In this document: piece by piece, positions 20,333 to 32,184 of the stretch
Layout: each line of letters begins with the position of its first letter
Numbering within the stretch: position 1 is the stretch's first letter
Position numbers and translations under genes: made by a program
Assembly: GCF_964019485.1 (NCBI RefSeq)
Contig: NZ_OZ026448.1
Span: 372,001-436,000 of the forward strand
Direction of reading: 5' to 3'
Length of the DNA: 64,000 bases
Origin: Spiroplasma endosymbiont of Agriotes lineatus
Lineage (GTDB): Bacteria > Bacillota_I > Bacilli_A > Mycoplasmatales > Nriv7
The notes under the pieces: model-generated
Seen by the model: only the letters and a program-made list of their open reading frames with translations
Told to the model about the DNA's origin: nothing
Databases searched by the model: none

Positions 20333-20659
20333 ATGAAAAACATTGAAAAAATTTTCTTAAATACCAAGAAATATCTTTTAAAAGAAACACAAAACGCAAT
20401 ATTTATTAAAGCGCCAAAAATTCCGTGATTTAATGAACAAATCGGTATTTGTTTTGCAAAGCGATTTGTTTATAAAGGAAAATATGAAAATTCAATTTGC
20501 ATCGAAATAATCAAGAATAGTAAATATCAAGTAATTTCAATTAATCAAAAAGAAAATGAAACAAAATTAATTAAGGGGCAAGAATTATTAAGTTTCTTTA
20601 TTGCCGAAAAAGAAAACAATAAAAAAGATATAAATTATAACTATTTTAAAGAAGTTTAA
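20333..20659 (+). CDS. Plectrovirus early protein (108 aa)
   Basis: First gene after the leader, starting MKNIEKIFLNTKKYLLKETQ, with IPWFNEQIGICFAKRFVYKG in the middle and IKGQELLSFFIAEKENNKKD near the end. Homologues open E3 and E4 as well. A small, charged, soluble protein; position first in the block would fit a single-strand DNA-binding or replication helper protein, but no motif proves it. RBS AAGAAAGG upstream. Confidence 0.65.
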
Positions 20660-20661
20660 AA

Positions 20662-20883
20662 ATGAATATTGCGATTGGAATAATATTTACTATTATTTGC
20701 ATAATGTTATTGACATATTTTGCTTATAAAATTTATGCCAAAATAAAAATGCGAATTAAATATAAAAATGCCATTAAAAATAATATTGGTAATTTTACAA
20801 AAGACGAAAAATTATTTATTGCTCGCTTTGAAGAATGAGTTAAAGCTCCTAATTCAAAAGAAAATAATGAGAATAAAAAATAA
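20662..20883 (+). CDS. Single-helix plectrovirus membrane protein (73 aa)
   Basis: N-terminal hydrophobic helix (IAIGIIFTIICIMLLTYFAY), then a basic cytoplasmic part with TKDEKLFIARFEEWVKAP. Same order and similar sequence in E3 (36016) and E4 (46146). Function unknown; its stop codon overlaps the next start. Confidence 0.65.
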
Positions 20884-21041
20884 TGTTTTGAGAAATTATT
20901 ATGGAATTCTTAAAACTGTTTGTTTCGATAGAAAAAATGCCTGCATAAGTCGCGTTTATTGTCGGATTAATTATTATCATTGCTTTTATTTTCGTCTTAA
21001 TTTCAATTATGTATTTACCAATAAAAATGATTTTTGGGAGA
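20883..21041 (+). pseudogene. Small plectrovirus membrane protein, broken copy
   Basis: Homologue of the 53-residue protein at 45985-46146 of E4 (N-terminus MFWEIIMEFLKLFV, then one hydrophobic helix). Broken, about one break. Confidence 0.55.
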
Positions 21042-21047
21042 TAAAAA

Positions 21048-21278
21048 ATGACAATAAACTTAAAAGAATTTAATTGAGAACAAATTAAACAAACTTTCTG
21101 AGATTTATTTATTCAAATTATAACTATTCCAGCCCACATTACTGGTGGTAAAGAAATTAAATTAATCGAAGTACCATTTTGACTTTTAATAGCAAATATT
21201 GCTTTTTGATTCTTAACAGCGATTATGGTGTGATTTATTTTAATGCTGCTTTGAAAAAGCATATCAGTATTTAGATAG
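21048..21278 (+). CDS. Small plectrovirus membrane protein (76 aa)
   Basis: Starts MTINLKEFNWEQIKQTFWDL; a hydrophilic first half is followed by a long hydrophobic helix (LLIANIAFWFLTAIMVWFI). Five Trp are TGA-coded. Homologues in E3 (36393) and E4 (45754). Probably a minor virion protein. Confidence 0.65.
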
Positions 21279-21289
21279 AAACAAAAGTA

Positions 21290-21424
21290 ATGTCAAGAAG
21301 TTACATTGTGATGCATTCCCGAAGAAATTCAAAATTAATTAGAAAAAAATATAACCGTGTTAATGTTAATCGTGGTTTTAACAAATTTAAGAAAAAATTT
21401 GAATATAAATGATGAATGTTTTAA
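21290..21424 (+). CDS. Small basic plectrovirus protein (44 aa)
   Basis: Very basic: MSRSYIVMHSRRNSKLIRKK and a second KKFKKK-type cluster, ending WWMF. Such charge suits binding to the packaged single-stranded DNA. The E4 homologue is at 45604-45738. It lies directly before the coat gene. Confidence 0.65.
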
Positions 21425-21444
21425 AAAGAAAGGGGAGTGATTAT

Positions 21445-21687
21445 ATGATTGGAACTTTCTTAACAGAAGCACCAGCAGTAACAAAAATAACAGCTAGTGA
21501 CGCAATGACTAAATTATGAAATGCGATTATAACAGCATTTACTAAAATGTGAGAAATTATTGCTGTTAATATGCCACAAATCGGCAACTTCTTTGCTGAC
21601 TACTGAATATTCATTTTTCCATTTATTTTGGCAATATTCTTTATTTGTTTTAAAATGTTTGAAAAACTACTTGGCGCAGTCCGCTAA
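21445..21687 (+). CDS. Plectrovirus major coat protein (80 aa), whole
   Basis: Small hydrophobic protein preceded by a strong RBS (AAAGGGGAG). Starts MIGTFLTEAPAVTKITASDA, has an amphipathic middle (AMTKLWNAIITAFTKMWEII) and a C-terminal membrane helix with YWIFIFPFILAIFFICF followed by the basic end KMFEKLLGAVR. This is the layout of filamentous-phage major coat proteins. E4 (45337-45582) has a close homologue and E3 a diverged one. Confidence 0.75.
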
Positions 21688-21699
21688 CAAAAAAAGTGA

Positions 21700-22695
21700 G
21701 GTGCAAGATAAAATTTTGCAAATGAATAATAGAAAAAAATAACCATTTTATTGAATTGAATCGCACCTCATTTTTAATTTTATGACATTGGGGAGCAATT
21801 TGATATATTTACAACGGTTATTTTAAAAATATTGTAAGTTATTTATTTTTATCGGGTTGTATTTTAATTTTCCTTTTTAAAATCAATAATTTAACACAAA
21901 TTAACAAAGTTATTAACTTTTTAAAAAACTCACCATTAAATATTGTTATTGGTTCATTAGGAACTGGAAAAACTGCTTTTCTAGTATACGCATCAAAATT
22001 ACTAAAAAAGAAGAAATATCACACCGCCTCAATCTTTCCATTACTAGAAACCCAAAAATTAAGTTTAGGGCATATGCATATAGAATTATTAGACTTTGAT
22101 TATCCGATATTGCCAGATAAGACCTTATTTCTATGAGATGAAACCAATTTATTTTTAGAAGGAACTGATTAAGAAAAAAATAATACCAAAAACGAAGAAA
22201 CTGGTATCCAAGAATATTTTGCTCTGGCGCGCCATTTTGGTCATATTGTGCTGGCTGGCGGTCAAAGAGATAAACATATTTGAGTTAAAGTTCGCGATAT
22301 TGCTAATAATGTGAGATTGTGGGCATTCGTAAAAAACCCGTTAATATTTTTCGTCCCTATTTAAAAGTCATCTATGGTACCTTTACTAGTATTGAAGAAT
22401 ATGAACGCTGACGAAACACCTTAATTGATGCTAAAAATAGTAAAAAAGGTCGTCGCGTTAAATATCGTGATATTCCTGCACTTGATATTTATTTTTTTAA
22501 ACTAAAAATTCCTCTACCAATACTTAACACTTACAATTCTTTTTACCTAGCATTTTTAAGAGATTACTTAAATTCAAAAGTAAATCCTGACTATGAAGAC
22601 AAATACTATACTGACACCGCAATTGATTTAGAAGACTTGGAATACTTAAAAATGGATAAATTTAGCAAATTTTTAAGAAAAATGAAAGAAAAATA
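21700..22695 (+). pseudogene. Zot-like phage assembly ATPase, broken copy
   Basis: Recognisable by the N-terminal membrane segment, Walker A GSLGTGKTAF and LFLWDETNLF. Homologous over its full length to the E4 gene at 44318-45312. Broken, about three breaks. Confidence 0.7.
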
Positions 22696-22904
22696 ACGGT
22701 TAATTCTGTTTTTAGTAGCGACAGTTATTTAGTAGACATTAATTAAATTAAATTAAGTTTTATTTAATATTTTTGTTTCATTATCAGTTCAATTCCAATA
22801 ACAATCATAATTTAGAAAAAAATTGCCATTGTTGTAAAACCAAATAAAAACTCAAATATATTATATACAAGAGTTCGTGTGCTCTATGAAAGGAACAATA
22901 AAAA

Positions 22905-23181
22905 ATGGAAAATCTTGCAAAAATGGCCGACTTTCTTGAACAAATGCTTTATAAAGTTTTTGATTTAATTTGAAGTCTTGAAGTACCAGGGGACGAATAT
23001 TCAATTAATATTTCCTTTATTCTTAACGCTGGCTGTAGAATTTCTTATGGCAATTATTCTTGGATTTGGTAGTCAACAAGTTAATTTAGAAAAACAACGC
23101 CAATATGCTGTTAAAAATAAGGGGCGTTTAAGTGCATGAGGAAAAGCTAAAAAACAAATAAAGCCAAAACAAGGTAATTAA
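22905..23181 (+). pseudogene. Small plectrovirus membrane protein, broken copy
   Basis: Homologue of the E1 gene at 641-925, starting MENLAKMADFLEQM. Preceded by about 200 bases (22696-22904) of noncoding sequence not present at this place in E1 or E4, ending with a GAAAGGA ribosome site. Broken, about one break. Confidence 0.55.
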
Positions 23182-23183
23182 CA

Positions 23184-23434
23184 ATGTTTAAACTAATTAT
23201 TATTTTTATCTTAATAACTCTGTTCTTGGGTTATTAGCTGGTAGTCATTTTGAAACTTTAACGAACTATATTAGTGAAGGGCTTGCCAATTTCTAAAAAT
23301 TTATTACTAGCAATTTAACAATTTTAGAATTATTTAAACTGATGGCTCGAACATTTTCGCAACACCAAATCTTTACCATTCTGGGTGTCGCTTGTGTACT
23401 TATTGCCTTATTTATGGTGATTAAAGGACGATAA
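23184..23434 (+). pseudogene. Short plectrovirus membrane protein region, broken copy
   Basis: Counterpart of 928-1177 in E1 (MFKLIIIFILIT at the start, MARTFSQH-type segment later). Broken, about two breaks. Confidence 0.5.
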
Positions 23435-23456
23435 AAAATATGAAGGGAGAGTTAAA

Positions 23457-23853
23457 ATGAAAAAACTTTTAATAAAATTATTTAAAAAAGATAATTCAAA
23501 AGAAAAGATGCCATTAAAATTAAGAATTAAAAATTCTTTTAAAAAGCAGTGGTTAAAAATAGTATTAAGTATCATTTTCATTTTTATAAGCTTATTACTT
23601 TGTGTATTAACAGCAATCAATACTAAATGAATAGAATAACCGGAACAAGTAACGAATTTAATAATTTTATGAATGAACAAATGGTTAAATTCTTTGGCAA
23701 GTTCAATAGCGGTATTATGCTCGCAGGAATATTTGTTTTTTGATGAGGCGGAGCAATATATTTTGCAATTAAATTTGAAAAATTAATCCGCTTGATTATT
23801 CAAAAAATTAAAGCAAAAAGAGCTTTGAAAAATGAAATCAAACAAACTCATTA
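23457..23853 (+). pseudogene. Two-helix plectrovirus membrane protein, broken copy
   Basis: Counterpart of 1200-1592 in E1, nearly identical for most of its length, with the FVFWWGGAIYF helix. Broken, about one break. Confidence 0.55.
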
Positions 23854-24109
23854 ATTCTTTAAAAAAATATTGATGGAGAATTTTACCTTACATTTTTATG
23901 ATTATTATCTTTTTCATTCCATTTTTAAAATTAGAAATTAATGATTTGAAATTATTATATGAAAAATTTGAAGCATTAATTTCACTTATGATACTAAGGT
24001 ATTTAGATATATGCATGACAATTACAATAGCTGTAATTATAAATTGTGGTATTGAGTGACTTACTAAAAAAATCAAAACTAAAAGAACAATGAAAAATAA
24101 AATATTTTA
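23833..24109 (+). pseudogene. Two-helix plectrovirus membrane protein (counterpart of 1570-1842), broken copy
   Basis: Overlaps the previous gene as in E1. Contains ILPYIFMIIIFFIPFLKL and INCGIEW segments. Broken, about one break. Confidence 0.5.
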
Positions 24110-24125
24110 AAAAGGAGTGATAAAA

Positions 24126-25093
24126 ATGTTTATGAAAATATTTACCGTGTTAATTATTGGTTTCAATAACATTTTTACCATTCCCCAAAATATTAACAAC
24201 GAGAAAACGGCAGTGCAATTAGTTAGAAATAAAAAAGAAACTCAATATAAAACATATGAATTAAAATTTTCAGAAATAAATAACAGTTATTTACAATCAT
24301 TGTATAAAAAAGATAGTGACTCAGTATATATTAATATTTACTTAGTAAAAAAGCAATTACCTTTAGAAATAAAAAATTATGGAGAAAATACTAGAGGGTT
24401 TACTGTCTTTACCAATGAACCAGTATTTAAAGAAATTAAAGAAATTTATAATTATAAAAAAGAAAACAGCGCCCCAGAAGAAAGAGAATTTTTTGATAAA
24501 GATTTTCAAAAAACAAATATTGAATATTTTTATACTACTAAAAAAATTAAAGATGTAAAAATAACAATACAAGAATATAGTTATCCCGGTTCAAACAAAT
24601 TTCATATTAAAAAATTTTTAGCAAAATTAGAAACTCCTAAACCAAGTAGGGGCGTTGATTTGCCAGAAACAACCACCAAATTTAATGGTAGCCATAACTA
24701 TAACGATGTTGTTGATAATCTTGATTATTTAATGATTCATCGTGGTGATTTTGATAAATTTAATTATTCTTATCTTTATTGAACGCCAGTATTTAATTTC
24801 ATTGACACCTTAGAAAAGGTTATTACAAAGAATTCACCATTAAAAACCACGGCTTTAAAGATGAAAGCTATTTTTATCATAAGACTTCTAGTAGTGAGAA
24901 TGAAATTAATAAGAATGTTTTAAAAATGAAAGCTTTTAATAAAACCTTAATCGCAGGTAATGACTATTTACAATTTATTGCACAGTGAAAGTAAAATCTG
25001 AAAATACGGCACCGAAAAGACTAATGATTATTACATAATTAAGCATCTTTTTGGAACCTTAAATTATCTTAATGTTAAATTTTTAGTTTTTTG
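24126..25093 (+). pseudogene. Plectrovirus adsorption protein, N-terminal part, variant tip domain
   Basis: Signal peptide MFMKIFTVLIIGFNNIFTIP as in E1, then a tip domain (about residues 38-185) with no visible similarity to those of E1 or E4, then the conserved NHNYNDVV-type body (here SHNYNDVVDNLDYLMIHRGD). Broken; the element itself ends inside this gene at 25093. It is the third tip-domain variant in the window. Confidence 0.65.
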
Positions 25094-25274
25094 AGATTAT
25101 TGCTGGTAATAATGGCCCACTAATAACTGTTGTTGTCGCCACTAGTTTTAATAACTTTTGCATATTCATTAATTTCATATATTTCATCTCATTGAAATGT
25201 AAATTTAGTCAACTATTTTTTAATTTATATTTTTTTCAGTGTAGCACATATTATTTTTATTTACTAATATTTGA

Positions 25275-26036
25275 CTAATTTTTAAAAATAAATTTTTTAG
25301 GGATAATTGCTAACTTCCGTTTATGTTCAGTATTTTTGTGCATCATCTTAATTTTAGTAACAATATTATTATCTAACAATTTCTCTTGACCATTTAAAAA
25401 GTTATCTAACTCAACATAAGTTATCCCCATCTCTTTTTCATCAGTTTGCCCTGCTCATAAACCTGCTGATGGTTGCTGATTAATAATTTCTTGTGGAATA
25501 TTTAATAACTTAGCAGCCGTATTTATTTGACTTTTTAATAAATGAATTAACGGTAAAATATCACAAGCACTATCACCATGTTTAGTAAAATAGCCTGTAT
25601 ATCATTCATCAAAGTTACTAGTGCTAACAACTAAATATTCATTTGCTTGTGCTAAGGCATATAAAGAAGTCATTCTTAGTCGTGGTTTACAATTAACTAA
25701 TGCTTTTTGTTGTAATGGTGATGATGATGATGATAAAGCATCGTGTCAATTAAAGTTATTTTGTAATTCATTATAAGCTGACTCTAAATTAATAATTTGT
25801 AATTTTAAATCTAATGTAGCTACTAATTTTTTTACTAAAATTTCATCATTACTTGATGAATAGCACGGCATAAAAACAGCTAAATGGTTATCCAGCATTG
25901 CTTTTTTAACCAAAGCAATAGTAACAGCTGAATCAATACCACCAGATATACCAACAATTAATCCTTTAGCATTAGCTAATTTTACTTGTTCTTGTAATCA
26001 TTGAACTAAATAATCTAAATATTTCTGTAATTCCAT
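25275..26036 (-). CDS. nadE: NAD+ synthetase (NH3-dependent)
   Basis: Final step of NAD synthesis: amidates deamido-NAD using ATP and ammonia. 253 residues, the size of the ammonia-dependent form without a glutaminase domain. Motifs: PP-loop GISGGIDSAVTIAL near residue 28, STSNFDEWYTGYFTKHGDSA near 135, and GLWAGQTDEKEMG near 190. Ends 181 bases from the broken phage E2. obg lies 22 bases upstream on the same strand, so the two probably form one transcription unit. Confidence 0.95.
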
Positions 26037-26058
26037 TAATTAATTAATATCCTTTCAC

Positions 26059-27330
26059 TTAAAAATTTTCGTCAAGTCATTGCAACTCATAATCAAAAAT
26101 TTTAATTGTATCTCCTTTTTGAATGCCTTTTTTAACGAGAATTTTAAAAACTCCTAAATCTTGTAACTTTTGATTAAACAATAATAAATTATCATGTGTT
26201 GTTAATGGAAATTTGTGATAAATGCGATGCACACTAGAACCAATTACTTTTCAATGACCATTTCCTAAATTTTCAACAACGACTTCTTCATTTGTTGGTG
26301 TAAAACGATATATTGTTGATGCCATTTCTGGTTTTAATTCTGGTATTTTTTTAATAGTTTGCAATTGCCTATGAATAACATGAACTAATGATTCAATGCC
26401 TTCTCTAGTTCAAGCAGAAATTGGGTAAACTTTTTGTTTAATTTGCTTACTAAAAAGTTCTAAATTACGAAAAGCATCAACTTGATCCATTTTACTAGCA
26501 ACAACTATTTGTTGCTTATTTTCTAATCGTAAATTATAATCTTTAATTTCTTTTTGAATCACTAAATAATTATCATAAGCATTGGGTAAACTAATATCAA
26601 TAAGATGAACTAATAACCGGCATCGTTCAATATGTCGTAAAAATTCATATCCTAAACCTTTTCTTAAACTAGCACCAGCAATTAATCCTGGTAAATCAGC
26701 AACTACAAAAGAAAAGTTTTGATGTTTAACTACACCTAATTGCGGGGTTAAAGTTGTAAAAGGAAAATCACCAATTTGTGGTTTAGCATGAGAAATAGTT
26801 CCTAATAAAGTAGACTTCCCGGCATTAGGCATACCTATAATTCCAACATCAGCTAATAATTTTAATTCACAAGTAATTTCTTTTTCATCACCTAAATCAC
26901 CACGAGTAAATATTGTTGGGGCGCGATTTCTGGAATTAGCAAAACGACTATTTCCTTTACCACCACGACCACCATTTGCAACAATAACTTCTTGTTTGTT
27001 AGTAACAACATCATCAATTTCTTCTTTATTTAAAACATCATAAATAATAGTTCCTAAGGGAACGCTAATATAAGTATTTTTAGCATTTTTACCATGCATA
27101 TTTTTATGTTGTCCATTTTCACCATCAATACCTTTAATTTCTTTTTGATAGTTTAATTCTAATAATGTATTTATTCCCTCATCGCCAATAAAAACAATGC
27201 TCCCGCCATTACCGCCGTCACCACCAGCCGGCCCGCCTTTTGGAACATATAATTCACGACGAAAAGCAACAGCGCCATCACCACCCTTGCCGGCCTTAAC
27301 TTTAATTGTAATCTTATCAATAAATTTCAT
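26059..27330 (-). CDS. obg: GTPase Obg/CgtA
   Basis: Essential GTPase in 50S ribosome assembly and stress signalling. 423 residues with all three domains: glycine-rich Obg fold (residues 1-157, KGGPAGGDGGNGGSIVF), G domain with G1 GMPNAGKS, G2 FPFTT, G3 DLPGL and G4 ASKMD, and the C-terminal OCT domain (from about 345) found in Gram-positives and Mollicutes. Trp in AWTREGIE is TGA-coded. RBS AGGGTGG precedes the start. Confidence 0.96.
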
Positions 27331-27412
27331 TCATACCACCCTAGTCTTTTAAAAAAATCAAATCAGTAAAATTTTAACATAAAAAATGTTTTCTTTTTAA
27401 AGGATAATTTAC

Positions 27413-27715
27413 GGACGCATAAAGTTTTGTTAGGTAGGTAAAGATTTAAATAGTTTTGAAAGAAAAACAATCACAATTTAATTATCATTTTATTTAAAAA
27501 ATAAGTAACAAAACAAAATATTTAATATTAACAAACAAAATCTCAATAAAAGGTTATAAAAACTAAGCAAAATACTTATAAAAAAACATTAAAATAAGTT
27601 TTTACAACAGAAATCACACATAAGAAATATGTGCTTAATTTGCATGTTGAAATAATTTATAGTAAATGATTATTTTTTCTTTCTCTAAAAATACCTAAGA
27701 AAACTAAAAGCGTCC
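27413..27715 (+). repeat. MITE-like repeat (303 bp) with phage-element ends
   Basis: Noncoding repeat from GGACGCATAAAGTTTTGTTA to AAGAAAACTAAAAGCGTCC; ends are imperfect inverted repeats of about 22 bases shared with the ISLre2-type phage elements. Other copies: 38188-38490, 53061-53369, 59662-59971. Here it lies directly upstream of obg and against the 3' part of an ISLre2 transposase. Confidence 0.8.
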
Positions 27716-28291
27716 AATTAAATAAAGATATTAAAACAAATTTAAGAAAGGCGAGTAATTATTTCAGTAATAATAAGCATGGTATTCATCATCAAAATTT
27801 AGAATGAAATATCGGTTTTAGCATTGAAAGTGATGTGTCACATTTGGTAAAACAACAATTAGGATATGGGGCAAGAATATATCATCATAAGAATTTAAAT
27901 AACCTATTACATTTAAGAATGGCAAATTTAAACAAATTAAATGTACTACATTATATTAATGAAAATATTAATTCAGAAATAGAAATCAGAAAAGAAATAT
28001 ATAAAAATTCATTGTGAAATAAATATAATAATAAAAATGATGATAGTTGAATTAGTAAAGGTAACATTGTATATACAAATAAATATATTACATTTAAGTA
28101 AGTAAAAATATTAGTTAAAATTTAATAAAATTAATAATTTTTTATTTTGTAAAAATTCAATAATATGATAAAATGGTAACGAATAAAAATGACAATAACA
28201 AGAAAGGCAGGGTTAGTTTAGTACTTAAATAATATAATTAGCTGATTGTTTTACTTTTTCAAAGCAATACCTAAGAAAACTAAACGCAACC
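27716..28291 (+). pseudogene. ISLre2 transposase 3' fragment with element right end
   Basis: Last 125 or so residues of the UPF0236 transposase (from LNKDIK to KYITFK, stop at 28102), followed by the usual right end finishing CTAAACGCAACC at 28291. The remaining part reads open. The MITE at 27413-27715 abuts its 5' side, so it appears to have inserted in the gene with later loss of everything upstream. Confidence 0.8.
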
Positions 28292-28358
28292 ATTAAATAA
28301 ATAACATTAGAATAAAGAAATATATTTAAAATAAACTATAGTGGTGGAGCGTAATTTT

Positions 28359-29090
<732 letters not shown>

Positions 29091-30426
29091 GGGCCTGTCC
29101 AAAATTCTGTGTCTCGATAATTCATTCTGAATTATACTTAAACGAAGGAGAACAGAAAATGACAAAAAAAAATAAAAAAAGAACCTGATGCAATTGATAA
29201 AGTTGTGGATTATTTTTTAGAAAATATTGATAATCCACAAGATTTATTTAAAGGCAAGACTATTTTTCAGGAATTTACCAGAAAATTAACTGAAAGAATG
29301 TTAAATGCAGAAATTAAAGATCATCTTGAAACAGATGATAACTATAACAAAAGAAATGGCAACACACAAAAAACCATTATTACTAAAAATGGTTCAATTG
29401 CAATTGATGTACCAAGAGATCGAAACAGTACTTTTGAACCAGTAATTATTCCGAAAAGACAAAGAAGATTTGATAACTTTGATCAAAAAGTAATTTCATT
29501 ATATGCAGAAAGAATGACAATTTTTGATATAAAAGCACAATTACAAAAATTCTATTACGGAACAGAAATTTCATAAAGTTTAATTAGTCAAATAACTGAT
29601 GATGTTATTGAAGAAATTAAAGTGTGACAAAACAAACCTTTAGAGAAGATTTATCCGATTGTTTATTTTGATTGTATTGTTGTTAAAGTAAAACAAGATA
29701 AACGAATAATAAACAAAGCGGTATATCTAGTATATCTTTCCTTAGGAATTAATATAAATGGCTTAAAAGATATTTTAGGAATGTAAATTAGTGAAAATGA
29801 GGGAGCCAAATTTTGACTGAATAATCTTACGGAAATGAAAAATCGCGGATTACAAGATATTCTTGTTGCTTGTAGTGATAATTTAACAGGAATGTCTGAC
29901 ACAATAGAAGCTGTTTTTCCAAAAACACAACATCAATTATGTATTGTTCATCAAATTCGTAATAGTTTAAAATTTGTTCCTTACAAAGACCGTAAACTGG
30001 TAGCTAATGATTTAAAATCAATTTATACAGCAATTAATGAAGATACAGCCTTACTTGCTTTAGACAATTTTGCTGAAAAGTGAGATAAAAAATACCCCCA
30101 AATTACTAAATCATGAAAAAATAACTGAAATAATTTAATAATTTTTCTTGAATATCCTCAAGAATTTAGAAGAATTATTTATACAACTAATAGAATAGAG
30201 TCTGTTAATAGTCAATTAAGAAAAGTCGTTAAAAATAAAAAGATTTTTCCTAATGATTTATCAGTTTTTAAAATATTTTATTTAGTATTTCAAAATATGA
30301 CTAAAAAATGAACAATGCCAATTCAAAATTGGGGTAGTGCAATTTCACATTTAATGATAAAATTTGAGGACAGAGTGAATTTAAGTTAATTACTTAGATT
30401 AGAGACACAGTTAATTGTACAATCCC
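29091..30426 (+). mobile_element. IS256-family insertion sequence (about 1336 bp)
   Basis: Left end GGGCCTGTCCAAAATTCTGT, right end ACTGTGTCTCT-type inverted copy finishing TACAATCCC; ends pair imperfectly over about 26 bases. It sits between the ATPase and permease genes of an ABC transporter. A second copy is at 53749-55079 (minus strand) and a remnant at 62975-63122. Confidence 0.85.
29160..30389 (+). pseudogene. IS256-family transposase, frameshifted
   Basis: IS256 (Transposase_mut) protein: ERMLNAEIKDHLETD, the DDE region with VYFDCIVVKVKQDKR, GLQDILVACSDNLTGM, and the C-terminal TTNRIESVNSQLRK signature. Compared with the second copy there is an extra A in the run after the ATG (MTKK), which throws the first codons out of frame, a TAA within ISxSLISQ at about 29575, and a TAA in DILGM near 29784. 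Not functional as it stands. Confidence 0.85.
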
Positions 30427-30467
30427 AATTCTTTCTTTAATGATTGATAATGGAAGGAAAAAAAATA

Positions 30468-31277
30468 ATGTTCAATAACTTACTGACAGAAAAAAGATTA
30501 TTTAAAAGTTTTTTTAAACTTTTAATTCGTTATTATTCTCGCGGATATATGGCCATTAGTTATTTAATTTTTTTTCCTTTAATGATATTAATAATTTATT
30601 TTGTTGTTTTTTCCGGTGAATTGCCTAATGTTGATGATGAATTTTTATTAAGCAAAATAAAAAATATGATTGCCGGGGCATTAATGATTCAAGTAATGAT
30701 TATTGGGTTTCAAATTATTTCAGAAAAAATTATTGAATTTCGTAATTCAATAATTATTAAACATTTTGGATCAATTAATATGAAACCCAGAACTTTTTTC
30801 TTAACTGTTATTTTATTTGGTTGTATTTTAAGTTTGTTTACAATTTTAATAACATTATTTTGAACTATCATTATTTTTGAACGTCAATTTAATATTAGTG
30901 AACTTTTAAGTTTTATTAATTTACCAGTTATTGGTTATTTAATATTTTCTATTATTATTAGTATTAGTTTTGGAGTTTTATTAGCAACATTTTTTAAAAC
31001 TCAAAAACAACATATGTTAATTTCTAATGCTTTATTTTTACCAATGATGCTTTTTAGTGGTGTATTTTTATCAAATTTAAATTTTGATAAGAATTTAATT
31101 TTTAAGATTTTTAGTTATTTATTAATTTTTAAATATCCAAGTAGTCTATTAATGAATAATATTGCTAATAATAGTATTTTATCCAACACAAATTTTATTA
31201 TTAATATTTTAGTTTCTAGTGCCTTGCCTTTAGTATTTATTGGCATTGCAATTAAATGGTGAAAATGATATGAATAA
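30468..31277 (+). CDS. ABC-2-type transporter permease
   Basis: About 269 residues with six predicted membrane helices (for example [21 protein letters not shown] and [20 protein letters not shown]). It matches the ABC-2 permease fold and must have partnered the ATPase at 28359; the substrate is unknown. RBS GGAAGG at 30452 supports ATG 30468. The IS256 insertion lies about 40 bases upstream and cuts it from its original promoter, so present expression depends on the IS or a new promoter. Overlaps era by 8 bases. Confidence 0.8.
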
Positions 31278-32169
31278 TAATTTTCGTTCTGGTTTTATTG
31301 CCATTGTTGGTGAACCAAATGTTGGCAAATCTACTTTATTAAATACTTTAATGTTAAAAAAAATTGCTATTGTTAGTAATAAACCACAAACAACAAGAAA
31401 TCGAATTCAAGGAATTTTGACTATTGATGATTATCAAATAATTTTTATTGATAGTCCAGGAATTCATAAATCTACTAATGAATTAGGAAAAAGTTTAAAT
31501 CGGGTGGCAATGCAAAGTACTAAAGGTGTTGAAGGTATTTTATGATTAGTTAATAGTTATGAAGAAATTTCATTAACACATCAATATATATATAAGTCTT
31601 TGCAGGAACGAGAAGTACCAATTTTTTTAGGATTGACAAAAATTGATTTAATTACTTCTGAGCAATTAGAGCAAAAAATTAAATTATGAAATGAACGATT
31701 TAATGTTCAAGAAATTATTGGTATTAGTTGTTTAAAAAATATTAATATTAGTTTTTTATTAAATAAGCTGATGATGACATTACCGCTTGGGCCGCAGTAT
31801 TTTCCTAAAAATATGTTTCAAGATCAACAAGAAGATTTTTTTGTTAAAGAAATTATTCGTGAGAAAATTCTCTTATTAACTCATCAAGAAGTACCACATG
31901 GTGTTGCAATTTTAATTGAGGAATTTAAAAAAGAAAGAACAAAAAAAATTATTCGTGTAATCGCCACTATTGTTGTTGAAAGAGATTCGCAAAAAGGAAT
32001 TTTAATTGGTAATGGTGGTAAAATGATTAAAAATATTGGTTCTCAAGCAAGAATTGAATTAGAAGAAATTTTTGCAACCCAATTTTATTTAGAATTATTC
32101 GTTAAAGTAATAAAAAAATGAAGAGATAGTCCCAACATATTAGCAAAATTAGGTTATGGTAAAAAATAA
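31270..32169 (+). CDS. era: GTPase Era
   Basis: Binds the 3' end of 16S rRNA and couples 30S maturation to growth. 299 residues. G1 [10 protein letters not shown]2 segment TTRNRIQG, G3 DSPGIHK, G4 LTKIDL; the C-terminal KH domain carries the RNA-binding GXXG-type loop [16 protein letters not shown]. Several TGA Trp codons. Start ATG overlaps the end of the permease, so translation is coupled. recO follows as in many Firmicutes and Mollicutes. Confidence 0.96.
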
Positions 32170-32184
32170 AGGAAATAAAGTGCA

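Larger units (their letters stand above)
19824..25093 (+). mobile_element. E2: plectrovirus (SpV1-like) element, 5' two thirds
   Basis: Starts with the left end GGACGCATAAAGTTTTGTTA at 19824, then a noncoding leader, six small phage genes including the major coat protein, Zot-like ATPase, small membrane genes and the N-terminal part of an adsorption protein. Phage sequence stops at about 25093 and nadE-side chromosome follows; lipoprotein, propeller gene, transposase and right end are absent. It is broken (roughly eight breaks), while the small early genes look whole. DNA is close to E4 through the early genes, so it is not old. Confidence 0.75.

Noticed and set aside
24363-24572. Minus-strand frame rich in Phe and Ile
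   Set aside because: Antisense of the phage adsorption gene; Phe/Ile richness is simply the complement of Lys/Asn codons.
27413-27715. About 300-bp repeats considered as CRISPR or REP arrays
   Set aside because: They are single dispersed copies with terminal inverted repeats and a target duplication in one case, not spaced arrays.
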